From Asticcacaulis aquaticus (GTDB lineage: Bacteria; Pseudomonadota; Alphaproteobacteria; Caulobacterales; Caulobacteraceae): a stretch of DNA of 64,000 nucleotides. This document shows, in pieces, positions 15,904 through 24,399 of the stretch. Position numbers and translations under genes: made by a program. How positions within the stretch are numbered: position 1 is the stretch's first letter; each line of letters begins with the position of its first letter. The stretch is from NCBI RefSeq assembly GCF_028550415.1, contig NZ_JAQQKX010000008.1, positions 1 to 64,000 on the forward strand, written 5' to 3'. The notes beneath the pieces are model-generated. The model worked only from the letters and a program-made list of their open reading frames with translations, did no database searches and was not told the DNA's origin.

Positions 15904-17008
15904 GATGCCTCGTTTTGTAGCTGAGCAAAGGCCGAAGCCGGGCGATGACACGAATTAGGCCTGCTGCCTCAAGATCGGCAATGACACCGGCGATGTCCTT
16001 ATAGGCCTCCGGTGCCTCTTCGAAGATCAGGCGGCGATCTTCGCAAATGACATGGCTCGACAGCTTTGTGCGCTGCAAGTCAGCCACTCGATATCGTCGA
16101 GACAAGCGCGCATGGGCATCGTTGCGACTCCACTTGCGTCCAGCGCCATGTGCAAGTGAATGCAAGGCGGCATCGGCGCCCTCGACCACGGGCTCCGCCA
16201 GATAGCTGAAGTCGCCTCTTGAGCCCGGGATCACGACCGGGCCGCGATCCGCTGGAGCCGCACCCTTTCGATGAAGCCAGCCGGTGCCATATCGAGTGAC
16301 GCTGTTGTGGACGATGTCCAGTACGCAAGTGCCGGACAGGCCAAGGGCGTTCATAAACCGGTCCGCGATGATCCTGCGGTTGACCACGGCCCATGTCACG
16401 GCCTGATCGTGCCGCGACAGGTAGGACATGGCCTGTGGCTCTGAAGCCAAGAGGCCCGACTTACCGGTTTCCTCCAACTGACCTTGCAGGATCGCCTGAC
16501 CTAGTCCGCGTGAGCCGCTATGCACCATCATCCAGACACGGTCGTCCTGAAGGTTGAGCATTGCAAAACGGCTAGGATCAACGATTTCCTCGATCCTTTG
16601 GAACTCGACGAAGTGGTTGCCCCCGCCAATCGTTCCGAGCGAAGGACCGGCCAGTTCTGGCGGCAGACCGGCGGAAACCAGCGCGGTTACAACGGGCCCA
16701 TCCCAGGGTTCATCAAGTCCCTGTAGTTTGCGGTCAACCTGACCGACGCGGAACTTGCGCACCGGCAGACTCGTCTCCCACAAGGCCATGCCGCAGCCGA
16801 TATCGCTCCCGACCAAATGAGGCCAGATACGATCGGGCGACCAGAATGCCGCGCCAACGGCGATACCGTTTCCTGCATGGAGGTCGGGCAGGCCGACGAC
16901 CTTGCCCATGCCTTCCAGACGCGCGGTGGCATCCAGCTGATCGAGCGCTAAGGGATCAAAGCGTGTCGGATCGCGCCCGATGAGGGTGAGTTCACAGCAT
17001 GTATTCAT
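15896..17008 (-). CDS. rtcB: RNA-splicing ligase RtcB, PrfH-associated subtype
   Basis: A 370-residue RtcB-family GTP/Mn-dependent 3'-phosphate RNA ligase. Metal and nucleotide motifs are visible: GSDIGCGM (67-74), GGGNHF (128-133), HSGSRG (163-168) and the guanylylated His287 in SLAHGAGR. It is shorter than the roughly 400-residue canonical E. coli RtcB, as expected for the subtype paired with PrfH. The start overlaps the stop of the upstream 162-residue gene as ATGA. No rtcA or rtcR is nearby. Confidence 0.92.
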   Translation of the reverse strand: MNTCCELTLIGRDPTRFDPLALDQLDATARLEGMGKVVGLPDLHAGNGIAVGAAFWSPDRIWPHLVGSDIGCGMALWETSLPVRKFRVGQVDRKLQGLDEPWDGPVVTALVSAGLPPELAGPSLGTIGGGNHFVEFQRIEEIVDPSRFAMLNLQDDRVWMMVHSGSRGLGQAILQGQLEETGKSGLLASEPQAMSYLSRHDQAVTWAVVNRRIIADRFMNALGLSGTCVLDIVHNSVTRYGTGWLHRKGAAPADRGPVVIPGSRGDFSYLAEPVVEGADAALHSLAHGAGRKWSRNDAHARLSRRYRVADLQRTKLSSHVICEDRRLIFEEAPEAYKDIAGVIADLEAAGLIRVIARLRPLLSYKTRHHD

Positions 17009-17493
17009 TTTGCCCCTCCCGTCAGTGCTCGATTTGCAGATGGCAGACTGGCAAGCAGCGAAGCCTGATCCTTGAGGATGCCATCACGCGGGTCTACGAA
17101 GAATTTGCGCTGTCTGAACCAACGCCTGTGAGCGCCCAGAACCTCACCTTCAAACAGCCACTCTCCGTATCTCCCGATGGAAATGCGTGTGAGAACGAAA
17201 TCCTCGATGTGCTGACGCACGTGCATCTTCATCGTGCTGCCCGTGTCTAGCTGTTCGCAAATTTCGCTGAATACGCTGTTCCATGACTGGCCAAGACGGC
17301 TGCGTAGAAAACGTACAAGCGGAGCCAGATTCTCGTTGAGCGACTTAGTGTAAGGGGCGTTTTCGTAAGCGTGACGCTTATGGCCTATGCGCTTAAGTGT
17401 GTAGTCTTTCGTCCTTTTGAGTTTGGGGGAGGCGGCATGGCTCGCGCCCCAGCGCGGCCGCTCGACGATTACCTTGAACATGTCAGAACGCAT
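17005..17493 (-). CDS. Conserved hypothetical protein, first gene of the rtcB-prfH operon
   Basis: A 162-residue basic protein of unknown function. AAAGGAGG sits 5 bases before the ATG at 17493, and the stop overlaps the rtcB start as ATGA, so it is translated with the repair genes. The centre (KSLNENLAPLVRFLRSRLGQ, then PWN-like SWNSVFSEI and MHVRQHIEDFV) has the look of a conserved domain rather than noise. The N-terminal 50 residues are Lys/Arg-rich, consistent with RNA or ribosome binding. I do not recognise a catalytic motif; a role as an rRNA-binding or recruiting partner is inference. Confidence 0.75.
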   Translation of the reverse strand: MRSDMFKVIVERPRWGASHAASPKLKRTKDYTLKRIGHKRHAYENAPYTKSLNENLAPLVRFLRSRLGQSWNSVFSEICEQLDTGSTMKMHVRQHIEDFVLTRISIGRYGEWLFEGEVLGAHRRWFRQRKFFVDPRDGILKDQASLLASLPSANRALTGGAK

Positions 17494-17589
17494 CAAGACC
17501 TCCTTTGGTAAAGGGGACGGTCTCGCCGCTCATATGGCAAAAGTCAGATTTTAGGAAAGTAGCGACGCCAATGGCGCAGCTATTGGTGC

Positions 17590-17691
17590 TCAGGCGTGCT
17601 TCGTCGCCTGATAGGAAATTGCCCATGCAATAAGTTCCTGAATATTTTGGATTGGGAAATCGGTTTCGAGATTTAGGAACATTGCTCGCAT
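17590..17691 (-). CDS. Possible 33-residue leader ORF of the repair operon
   Basis: ATG at 17691 is preceded by AAAGGAGAAAATC, a strong ribosome-binding site. The frame encodes 33 residues starting MRAMFLNLETDFPIQNIQEL and ending at TGA 17590. It lies about 100 bases upstream of the first repair-operon gene in the same direction. It may be a leader peptide or a small protein; the only support is the ribosome-binding site and position. Confidence 0.4.
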   Translation of the reverse strand: MRAMFLNLETDFPIQNIQELIAWAISYQATKHA

Positions 17692-17693
17692 GA

Positions 17694-17916
17694 TTTTCTC
17701 CTTTCCTGATTCAGGGACGTGCCGGGACTGGCTGTTTGGCCTCTTAATAGATTGTGGTACGCGAATCAACCCGGTTTGGAAGAGTGGAAGGCTGCAGAGG
17801 GGGCGGGGCGAAATCTACGGGTCACATAGCTCGCTTTTCGGCAATACGCATCAGATCGAGTAGAATGCCCGCGTCGGGCGTCCGGTAGCTTTGGCCGCCG
17901 AACGCCTCTAAGCGGC
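17694..17916. other. Intergenic region upstream of the repair operon
   Basis: The probable promoter of the small ORF and rtcB-prfH operon lies here on the minus strand. I looked for a sigma-54 GG-N10-GC promoter, as precedes E. coli rtcBA, and did not find one. No other feature is evident. Confidence 0.35.
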
Positions 17917-18539
17917 TCACAGGTCAATCTGCTCAGCCATTTCCAGAGCATCATCGACCTCGATACCGAGATATCTGACTGTGCTCTCCAACTTGGTGTG
18001 TCCAAGTAGCAGTTGTACGGCACGTAGGTTACCGGTCTTCCGGTACAATTGGGACGCTTTCGTTCGACGCATGGTGTGAGTGCCGTAAATGGTCGTCTCC
18101 AGTCCGATACTCTCCACCCAAGTGTGAACAATCCGTGAGTATTGTCTCGTGGAAATATGAGGCCGCTGCTTTGATCGACCGGGGAACAGGTAGCCGGGAC
18201 CGCCCGCTGGTAATTGCGCGAGTAGGCGCTCAATCGACAACCGGGTGTGTTCGGTGATTTCGAATTTTACAGGCTTGCCAGTCTTTTGCTGAATGACGGT
18301 CGCGCGGTCGCGGACCTTCCCGGCTTGGCAGAGATCATTTACGCGAAGGCGTACCAGATCACAGGCCCTTAATTTACTGTCGATGGCGAGATTGAAGAGT
18401 GCGAGGTCTCTCGTGATTGACCTAATTCTAGCCTAACGCGGATAGACCAGACGTGTTTGGGCTGGAGCGGCTTTTTCTGGCCAACCAAAAGGCCTTTATT
18501 CCACGGTTGGCTATGAGCAGATAATGGGTTTTCAGACAT
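17917..18539 (-). pseudogene. Tyrosine recombinase/phage integrase, frameshifted
   Basis: The C-terminal part carries the catalytic motifs: the first Arg in DSKLRACDLV, THTMRRTKA (H-x-x-R) and LLGHTKLESTVRY with the nucleophilic Tyr. The N-terminus, from ATG 18539, reads MSENPLSAHSQPWNKGLLVG and continues to VWSIRVRLELGQ before leaving the frame. The second frame then resumes with TRDLALFNLAID, the expected continuation, so a single-base shift at about 18411-18420 splits the gene. A TTG at 18240 could start a C-terminal fragment but has no special support. The two parts add up to about 207 residues, the size of the small integrase-like proteins of this type. Confidence 0.8.
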
Positions 18540-18649
18540 GACGGTTTCTCCGCCGGCCCTCCCACCGCAACTCGCTTCTGCATTCCGGCAGTATATCACG
18601 TCCTCAACAGGATTAAATCAGCAACTAAGGCAGAGCCGGGCCCCGTTAA

Positions 18650-18718
18650 ATGTCCGCTTTGGAGTGCGCCAAATACGGGAGGGCACCATGTCCGCTCTGG
18701 GCGCATGAATGTCGGCTT
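18650..18718. repeat. Cluster of TGTCCGCTTTGG-type repeat units
   Basis: Three related units occur within 70 bases: ATGTCCGCTTTGGAGTGC (18650), ATGTCCGCTCTGGGCGC (18689) and AATGTCGGCTTAG (18708). Similar single units occur at 917, 15131, 22814, 43602 and 43651. Confidence 0.5.
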
Positions 18719-18785
18719 AGCGATTTTGCCTGTACTAAAACACCGGATTTGATCGCGTTGAGAAATGCTCGTCCTTAGATCAAAA

Positions 18786-19622
18786 TTACAAGGCAAAGTC
18801 CGTGGACTGACCCTGTGTTTTCCAACTCGCGATGTCCGTGGTTGTACGCTGTGCATGGTCTTCCCAAAAGGCATGTGCGTCACTTCCCAAGACAAGACGC
18901 AGCGGAGACGAAGGGGCCTCAACGGCCTCGATCAGCACCTTGGCAGCTTTGTCTGGGTCCCCAAGCTGTCTGCCGGCGGCATCGGCCAGATGCTTTTCGA
19001 TTGGCCCCACAATCGGTGCGTATGCCGCGATCCTGTTAGAGGGGCGAATGATAGCGCCCCCTTCAAATTCCGTGCGGAACCCACCCGGCTCCACAAGGGT
19101 TACGCGTATACCGAAATCACGGACCTCGCCCGCCAAGGCTTCGCTCCATGCCTCAAGGGCAAACTTTGAGGCACAATAGGCACCGAGATCACTCATCGCG
19201 ACCAGACCGCAGATGCTCGTCATGTTGATGATATGCCCGTGGTGTCTTTCCCGCATCTCAGGCAGGACCATACGAACCATTTCGATAGCGCCGAAGAAGT
19301 TCAGTTCAAAGGCGGACCGTACCTCATCAAGACTTAGCTCCTCGACGGCGCCATTGATCCCGCGCCCGGCTATGTTGGCAAGAACATCAATTCGCCCGAA
19401 CCGGTCAATGGCAGCCTTAAGCGCATCGTGCCGTGATTGTGCATCTGTCACATCCAGTTGGACCGGCAGCAGATGCCCCTTCGCGTCCGTTGATAGCGCC
19501 TCAAGACGGTCAATGCGTCTGGCGGCGGCAACCACATGGTCACCGAGTGCCAGAACAGCTTTTGCCAAAGCATAGCCCATCCCTGAAGAAGCGCCCGTGA
19601 TAAACCAGACCCTTGTCGTCAT
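18786..19622 (-). CDS. Short-chain dehydrogenase/reductase
   Basis: A 278-residue SDR with ITGASSGMG (8-16), a NIAG variant of NNAG, a Ser in MTSICG and the catalytic pair in YCASK. The C-terminal tail of about 70 residues is longer than in FabG and resembles SDRs with broad carbonyl substrates. It is the last gene of a minus-strand set (SDR, alcohol dehydrogenase, SDR) that starts divergently from the AraC-type regulator. The substrate is unknown. It is separated from the alcohol dehydrogenase by 55 bases. Confidence 0.85.
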   Translation of the reverse strand: MTTRVWFITGASSGMGYALAKAVLALGDHVVAAARRIDRLEALSTDAKGHLLPVQLDVTDAQSRHDALKAAIDRFGRIDVLANIAGRGINGAVEELSLDEVRSAFELNFFGAIEMVRMVLPEMRERHHGHIINMTSICGLVAMSDLGAYCASKFALEAWSEALAGEVRDFGIRVTLVEPGGFRTEFEGGAIIRPSNRIAAYAPIVGPIEKHLADAAGRQLGDPDKAAKVLIEAVEAPSSPLRLVLGSDAHAFWEDHAQRTTTDIASWKTQGQSTDFAL

Positions 19623-19677
19623 ATTGTCCTCTTGAATATCTGTCGCGGCCTGAGCGATTTGTTAGCAACTTGCTTTA

Positions 19678-20889
19678 TCAGGCGGCGGCCATATCGATGA
19701 CGAAGCGGAATTTGACGTCCTTGTTGACGACGCGGCTGAAAGCTTCGTTGATCTGATCCGGTCGAATGAGTTCGACGTCTGCAGTGATATTGCGCGCTGA
19801 GCAAAAGTCGACGACTTGTTGTGTTTCGGCGATGCCGCCGATCATAGACCCCGAGAGATTCCGACGCGCTGTATTGTTGAGCATTGCGTTGTAGCCCGAG
19901 ATCGATTCCAAGGTGCCGACATTGACCAGTGTGGCATCGGTCTTCAGCAGGTTCATGAATGGCTGAATCTCGAAAGCTTGCGGCACGGCGGCAATGAGCA
20001 AATCAAAGCTGGCCCCCATCTCGCGAAGGCTATTTCTCTCTTCCCAGAGGACTGCCGCCTTGGCTCCCATCTTCAGGGCGTTTTCACGCTTGCTAGGTGT
20101 CGTCGTAAAGACTGTCACGTCGGCACCTTTGGCAACCGCCAGCTTAACAGCCATATGACCCAGACCGCCGAAACCGATCACGCCAACCTTTTGGCCACGG
20201 CTAGCTTTCCAATGTTGCAGAGGGGAGAAGGTTGTAATCCCTGCACACAGGACCGGTGCCATGCCGGCAAGGTTCACGCCCGGTGGAATACGGATTACGA
20301 ACTTTTCCGTAACAACGACTGAGGAGGAATAACCACCATAGGTTACGCCGCCAGACTCCTTGTCCGGGGCGTTATAGGTCAGTGTCATGCCATTCAAGCA
20401 GGCATGTTCGCGGTCGTTCAGACATTCGACACATGTCCCGCATGAATTGACCATACAGCCGACGCCACCAATATCGCCGACACGGAACTTCGTGACGTTA
20501 GCACCGACAGCGGTTACCCGGCCGATAATTTCATGGCCCGGCACAATCGGATAGGTAACAGGGGCCCATTCGCTGCGGGCCATATGGATGTCGGAATGAC
20601 AGATGCCACTGTAGAGAACCTGCATCTGGACATCGTTGGGTCCAACTGCGCGACGCTTTATCTCGATCTGCGAAAATGAACTGGTCGGACTTGTCGCCGC
20701 CCAGGCGCGGGCTTTGGAGGAGCCGAGGTCGGCCTTTTTGGCCGGTGCGGCATCTGCAGAGGTTGCGCTTACAAGTGAATTGCCAAGCGTGGCCGCCCCA
20801 GCGAGCCCGAAACCCCTGAAAAGCAGACTGCGGCGTCCCTGGTTGGTTTCAACTGCGGTATGAGTTGGGTCGTTACATCTGATGCACAT
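19678..20889 (-). CDS. Zinc-dependent NAD(P) alcohol dehydrogenase with Tat signal
   Basis: A 403-residue medium-chain dehydrogenase. Catalytic zinc ligands are Cys97 (GICHSDIH) and His119/Glu120 (PGHE); the structural zinc is bound by Cys150, 153, 156 and 164; the dinucleotide motif is GFGGLGH. The first 50 residues carry a twin-arginine motif (GRRSLLFRGF) and a hydrophobic stretch ending ADAAPA, so the protein is probably exported folded, which is unusual for an NAD(P)H enzyme. I chose the ATG at 20889 since it places the Tat motif near the N-terminus. Function is probably aldehyde/alcohol interconversion. Confidence 0.87.
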   Translation of the reverse strand: MCIRCNDPTHTAVETNQGRRSLLFRGFGLAGAATLGNSLVSATSADAAPAKKADLGSSKARAWAATSPTSSFSQIEIKRRAVGPNDVQMQVLYSGICHSDIHMARSEWAPVTYPIVPGHEIIGRVTAVGANVTKFRVGDIGGVGCMVNSCGTCVECLNDREHACLNGMTLTYNAPDKESGGVTYGGYSSSVVVTEKFVIRIPPGVNLAGMAPVLCAGITTFSPLQHWKASRGQKVGVIGFGGLGHMAVKLAVAKGADVTVFTTTPSKRENALKMGAKAAVLWEERNSLREMGASFDLLIAAVPQAFEIQPFMNLLKTDATLVNVGTLESISGYNAMLNNTARRNLSGSMIGGIAETQQVVDFCSARNITADVELIRPDQINEAFSRVVNKDVKFRFVIDMAAA

Positions 20890-20953
20890 ACAGTGTATCC
20901 TTTTGGGGGAGAATGAATTGGCGTGTATCCAGTTCGGTGCCCGTCCCTGGAAA

Positions 20954-21694
20954 TCAGTATTCCTGCGCCGTGGGGCGAAAGAGGATTTCGTTGACGTTGA
21001 CGTCTTCCGGCTGCTCGATTGCGAAAGCGACCATGCGTGCGAACGACTCTGCGGGGATGGCGATCTTGTAGAACTCCTTGATCCCCTGAGCCGTCGGGCC
21101 ATCGGTCACGCTGTCTGGTAACTCGGTTGCCACAGCGCCCGGCGAAAGGATGGTTGTGCGGATATTGAAGGGGGTGACTTCCTGACGCAGGCCTTCGGAG
21201 ATGACCCGGACTGCGTGTTTGGTCGCAGCGTATACGGCTGTGCCTGGGGAGACCTTATGGCCGGAGACAGACGACACATTGATGATGTGACCGCTTTTCT
21301 GTGTCTGCATAATCGGCAGGGCTGCAGCGATACCGTAAAGAACGCCTTTCAGGTTGACGTCAATCATGCGTTCCCAGTCCTCGACCTTTAAAAGGCTTAA
21401 GAGTGAACTCGGCATCAGACCGGCATTATTAATAATGACATCAAGCCTGCCATAGGTTTTGACGGCCAAATCGACCAGAGCTTGAACCTCGGCCAGCTTA
21501 GTGACGTCCGTCACCTTGGCGATCGCTTCGCCGCCCTGTATTTTAATGTCGGCTGCAAGCGCATTGATGCGATCGGCACGACGTGCCCCCAGTACGACCT
21601 TCGCGTCTTTGGCGGCGAGCAGTCTTGCGGTCGCTTCACCGAGGCCACTGCTGGCCCCCGTGATAACGACGACTTTTCCTTGGATAGTTTGCAT
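20954..21694 (-). CDS. Short-chain dehydrogenase/reductase, first gene of the AraC-linked set
   Basis: A 246-residue SDR with [16 protein letters not shown], a Ser in VSSVSG and YAATK as the catalytic pair. ATG 21694 is preceded by AAAGGAAAG. It belongs to the widespread clavaldehyde-dehydrogenase-like SDR group often found beside AraC regulators. The divergent araC-type gene starts 117 bases away. The physiological substrate is unknown. Confidence 0.87.
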   Translation of the reverse strand: MQTIQGKVVVITGASSGLGEATARLLAAKDAKVVLGARRADRINALAADIKIQGGEAIAKVTDVTKLAEVQALVDLAVKTYGRLDVIINNAGLMPSSLLSLLKVEDWERMIDVNLKGVLYGIAAALPIMQTQKSGHIINVSSVSGHKVSPGTAVYAATKHAVRVISEGLRQEVTPFNIRTTILSPGAVATELPDSVTDGPTAQGIKEFYKIAIPAESFARMVAFAIEQPEDVNVNEILFRPTAQEY

Positions 21695-21768
21695 AGTCTT
21701 TCCTTTGCCAGCCGTCTCGGAACGGGTATGTCGGAAACAGGTCGGGCATTGATGTGCATGTTCAATAG

Positions 21769-21815
21769 TGGCATTATATGCATTTCGGCATGCCAATTGG
21801 TGGCATTTAGATGCC
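21769..21815. promoter_or_regulatory. Direct repeats between the SDR operon and the AraC-type gene
   Basis: GTGGCATTATATGCAT starts at 21769 and GTGGCATTTAGATGCC at 21800, a spacing of 31 bp or about three helical turns. Two direct half-sites are a usual AraC-family operator layout. The second copy overlaps the ATG of the regulator gene itself, suggesting autoregulation. Confidence 0.5.
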
Positions 21816-22755
21816 TATTTCTGTCAAGGCGGTTGAGGTGACTTTCCAAAGCACGACAAAAGAGCTGCTCGCAAAGCGTCTGGAAGTGGCTTTCGGAGGT
21901 GTCGAGCCCACGGCCATAGAGGGCATCAGGCTATTCTGGACCGTCAAACCGACCCCGCCTGAGCCGCTGGTCTACGAGGCGGGTTTGACCATCCTGCTTA
22001 ATGGTCGAAAGGAGGGTACCTTAGGGGACAGGTCGTTTATTTATGACGCGGCGAACTATCTGGTCCTGACCTTGCCCATGCCATTTCTATGCGCGCATCA
22101 GGCCAGTAACGACGAGCCTGTGTGTGGGTTGTTCATCTCGGCCAGTCGAGAGGACCTATCGCTGCTGCTTGGGCAGATGGCAGATTACGCCCCTGTAGAG
22201 CCGCAGGCAGGCCTGAGTGCTCTTGCGCCAGCGCCGTTGACCGAGGCGATGCAGGCGACGATGATGCGCCTCGTGTCGGCGATAGGTGATCCGGTGGCGG
22301 CCAGGGTGATCGGACCCGCCTTGCGGCGTGAAATTCTCTTCCATGCGTTGCGTGGCCCTCGCGGACCGGCACTCGCAGCCTATGCGCAACAGACGGGCGA
22401 TGACGGTCTGCTTGATGGCCTGATCGAAGACATCAGGCTCAACATCGCCAAGCCCGTAACCATCGAAGCAATGGCAGATCGGGTCGCCATGAGCGTCTCG
22501 ACTTTTCACCGGGCCTTCCGACGCCGAACCGGTCAGACCCCCGTTCAATATATCAAACGGCTGCGGCTCCATATGGCCCGCGACCTCATCACCTTCGAAG
22601 GCGCCCGCATCAAGGAGGCAGCCCGGCGTGTTGGTTATGAAAGCACCTCTCAGTTTAGTCGCGAGTACAAACGCCATTTCAACGTCGCCGCCTCTGTAGC
22701 TCGGGACTTTTCAGCGACGGCACCTGCATCCGAAGACGCTCTAACCGACACATAA
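21811..22755 (+). CDS. AraC-family transcriptional regulator
   Basis: A 314-residue regulator. Residues 1-200 fit the AraC_N domain that accompanies oxidoreductase operons; residues about 205-300 hold the two helix-turn-helix motifs ([20 protein letters not shown] and [17 protein letters not shown]). It is divergent from the SDR-alcohol dehydrogenase-SDR set and is the likely activator of it. The ATG at 21811 overlaps one of the direct repeats above. Confidence 0.9.
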   Translation: MPISVKAVEVTFQSTTKELLAKRLEVAFGGVEPTAIEGIRLFWTVKPTPPEPLVYEAGLTILLNGRKEGTLGDRSFIYDAANYLVLTLPMPFLCAHQASNDEPVCGLFISASREDLSLLLGQMADYAPVEPQAGLSALAPAPLTEAMQATMMRLVSAIGDPVAARVIGPALRREILFHALRGPRGPALAAYAQQTGDDGLLDGLIEDIRLNIAKPVTIEAMADRVAMSVSTFHRAFRRRTGQTPVQYIKRLRLHMARDLITFEGARIKEAARRVGYESTSQFSREYKRHFNVAASVARDFSATAPASEDALTDT

Positions 22756-22864
22756 GTGATCGCCGTTTTCCTAGCCGGTGGCTCACAAACTGGGTCTGCT
22801 GCGCCCAAGTTAGATGTCCGCTTACGAGATTTTGCCAACTACCTTCGAATGTCTGCAATGGGCG

Positions 22865-24208
22865 CTATTCGGCAGCTTCCTGAACCTTGGCCTGAGCCGC
22901 ATAACGGTTCTCGGGTATCTCGAGGCCTAGGTGATCTCGCAAGTTGTCGCTGGTGTAGTCCGTACGGAACAGACCTCGTGCCTGTAGGATCGGCACCACC
23001 TTCTCGCGGAAATCGCGGAAGGCGTTCGGTTCGGTTACACGCAGCAGAAAACCGTCGGCGGCACGTTCACGGAACCAGAGTTCCAGCGCATTGGCCACGG
23101 TTTCGGGAGAGCCGACGAAATCGCTGCGCCATACGCCGAAGCGTTCGGCAACCTGCCGCAGCGTCAGATTATCCTGTTTCGCCGTTCGGATGATGCGTTC
23201 TGCATGGCCCTTATAGCTGTTCAGCGTCAGGTGCGACGCGTCGGGGAAGGGCGCGTCAAGGTCGTACTGACTGAAGTCGTGGTAGTTGAAAGCGCGCCCG
23301 ACCTGCACCAGAGCTTTTTTGAGGTCGAACTTGCCGCGTTCGATCTCCAGCAGGACCTGTGCGTCTTCGTCGGTGTCGGCGATGATCGGCGAAATGCCGG
23401 GGGTGACGATGATCTGATCCGGGTCACGGCCCAGCGCCGCGGCGCGGGCCTTGAGATCGGCATAGTATTGTTTGGCGCTTTCCAGCGATTCCGCCACCGT
23501 GAAAGTGGCGTCGGCAATGTGCGCGCCAAGGTCGCGACCTTCGCTGGAGTCGCCCGCCTGAAAGATGACCGGTTGCCCCTGCTGAGAGCGTTCCAGCGCC
23601 AGCGGTCCGGCGACCGAGAAGAACTGACCTTTGTGGTTCAGGGCATGTTGTTTGGTCTTGTCGAGAAACAGGTCGTTCGACTTATCGCGCGGGAAGGCGC
23701 CGTCTTCGTAACTGTCCCACAAGCCTTTGACGACGCTGACGAACTCCTGCGCGCGGGCATAGCGAACGCCGTGCTCGAAATGCTCGTCGCGGCTGTAGTT
23801 GCGCGCTGCGCCTTCGAGGCCGGTCGTCACCACGTTCCACCCTGCGCGGCCCTTGCTGATCAGATCAAGCGAGCCGAACTGTCGCGCCACATTGTACGGC
23901 TCCCAGTAGGAGGTGGTGAGGGTCGCGACGAGGCCGATTTTCTGCGTCGAAACGGCCGCCGCCGACAGCAGGGTCAGGGGCTCCAGGCGGTTGAGGAAAT
24001 GCGGCGCGGAGTCCGGCGTGATATAGGGGCTGTCGACGATGAAGACGAAATCGAACTTCGCCGCCTCGGCCAGACGGGCATTGTCGATATACCAGTTGAT
24101 ATCGACGCTGGCGTCGCCGGGCAGGTCCGGATGCCGCCACGATTGGCCCGTGGTGCCGACGCCTTCGAGGATGGCACCGAGTTTGATCTGACGAGGGGAT
24201 TCGGTCAT
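22865..24208 (-). CDS. FMN-dependent monooxygenase, NtaA/SnaA/DszA family
   Basis: A 447-residue luciferase-like flavin monooxygenase of the nitrilotriacetate/pristinamycin/DszA group. [23 protein letters not shown] and [15 protein letters not shown] are typical family blocks. These enzymes use FMNH2 from a separate reductase to cleave C-N or C-S bonds. The gene is divergent from the sulfonate-type binding protein at 24400 and is similar in layout to the enzyme at 42095-43429. In this locus a C-S bond-cleaving role on an organosulfur compound is the most likely reading. Confidence 0.87.
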   Translation of the reverse strand: MTESPRQIKLGAILEGVGTTGQSWRHPDLPGDASVDINWYIDNARLAEAAKFDFVFIVDSPYITPDSAPHFLNRLEPLTLLSAAAVSTQKIGLVATLTTSYWEPYNVARQFGSLDLISKGRAGWNVVTTGLEGAARNYSRDEHFEHGVRYARAQEFVSVVKGLWDSYEDGAFPRDKSNDLFLDKTKQHALNHKGQFFSVAGPLALERSQQGQPVIFQAGDSSEGRDLGAHIADATFTVAESLESAKQYYADLKARAAALGRDPDQIIVTPGISPIIADTDEDAQVLLEIERGKFDLKKALVQVGRAFNYHDFSQYDLDAPFPDASHLTLNSYKGHAERIIRTAKQDNLTLRQVAERFGVWRSDFVGSPETVANALELWFRERAADGFLLRVTEPNAFRDFREKVVPILQARGLFRTDYTSDNLRDHLGLEIPENRYAAQAKVQEAAE

Positions 24209-24368
24209 GGCAGTAGCTCCGGATTGGATTTTCCTCAGCGTTCCTCAAATTCGACGATCCGACCAATGCGTTTTACCAAATCCCTTATGAGAAACGGTTA
24301 TCGGTTGAGCGGCCCTCATGGCTGGGGTGAGCAAATGTCGTTTGCGGCCTAAAAGGGGATCAATAGTG

Positions 24369-24378
24369 TAGGAAATTA
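24369..24378 (+). promoter_or_regulatory. TAGGAAAT-type motif, site 1
   Basis: TAGGAAATTA lies 22-31 bases upstream of the binding-protein gene start, between two divergent genes. It is one of four near-identical copies in the divergent promoters of the organosulfur locus. Confidence 0.45.
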
Positions 24379-24399
24379 TCAGCCTGCCGAGCCCGTCCC

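Noticed and set aside
17694-17760. Sigma-54 promoter for the rtcB operon, by analogy with E. coli rtcBA
   Set aside because: A GGCACG-like string is present on the minus strand, but no GC follows at the required 10-base spacing and no rtcR gene is nearby.
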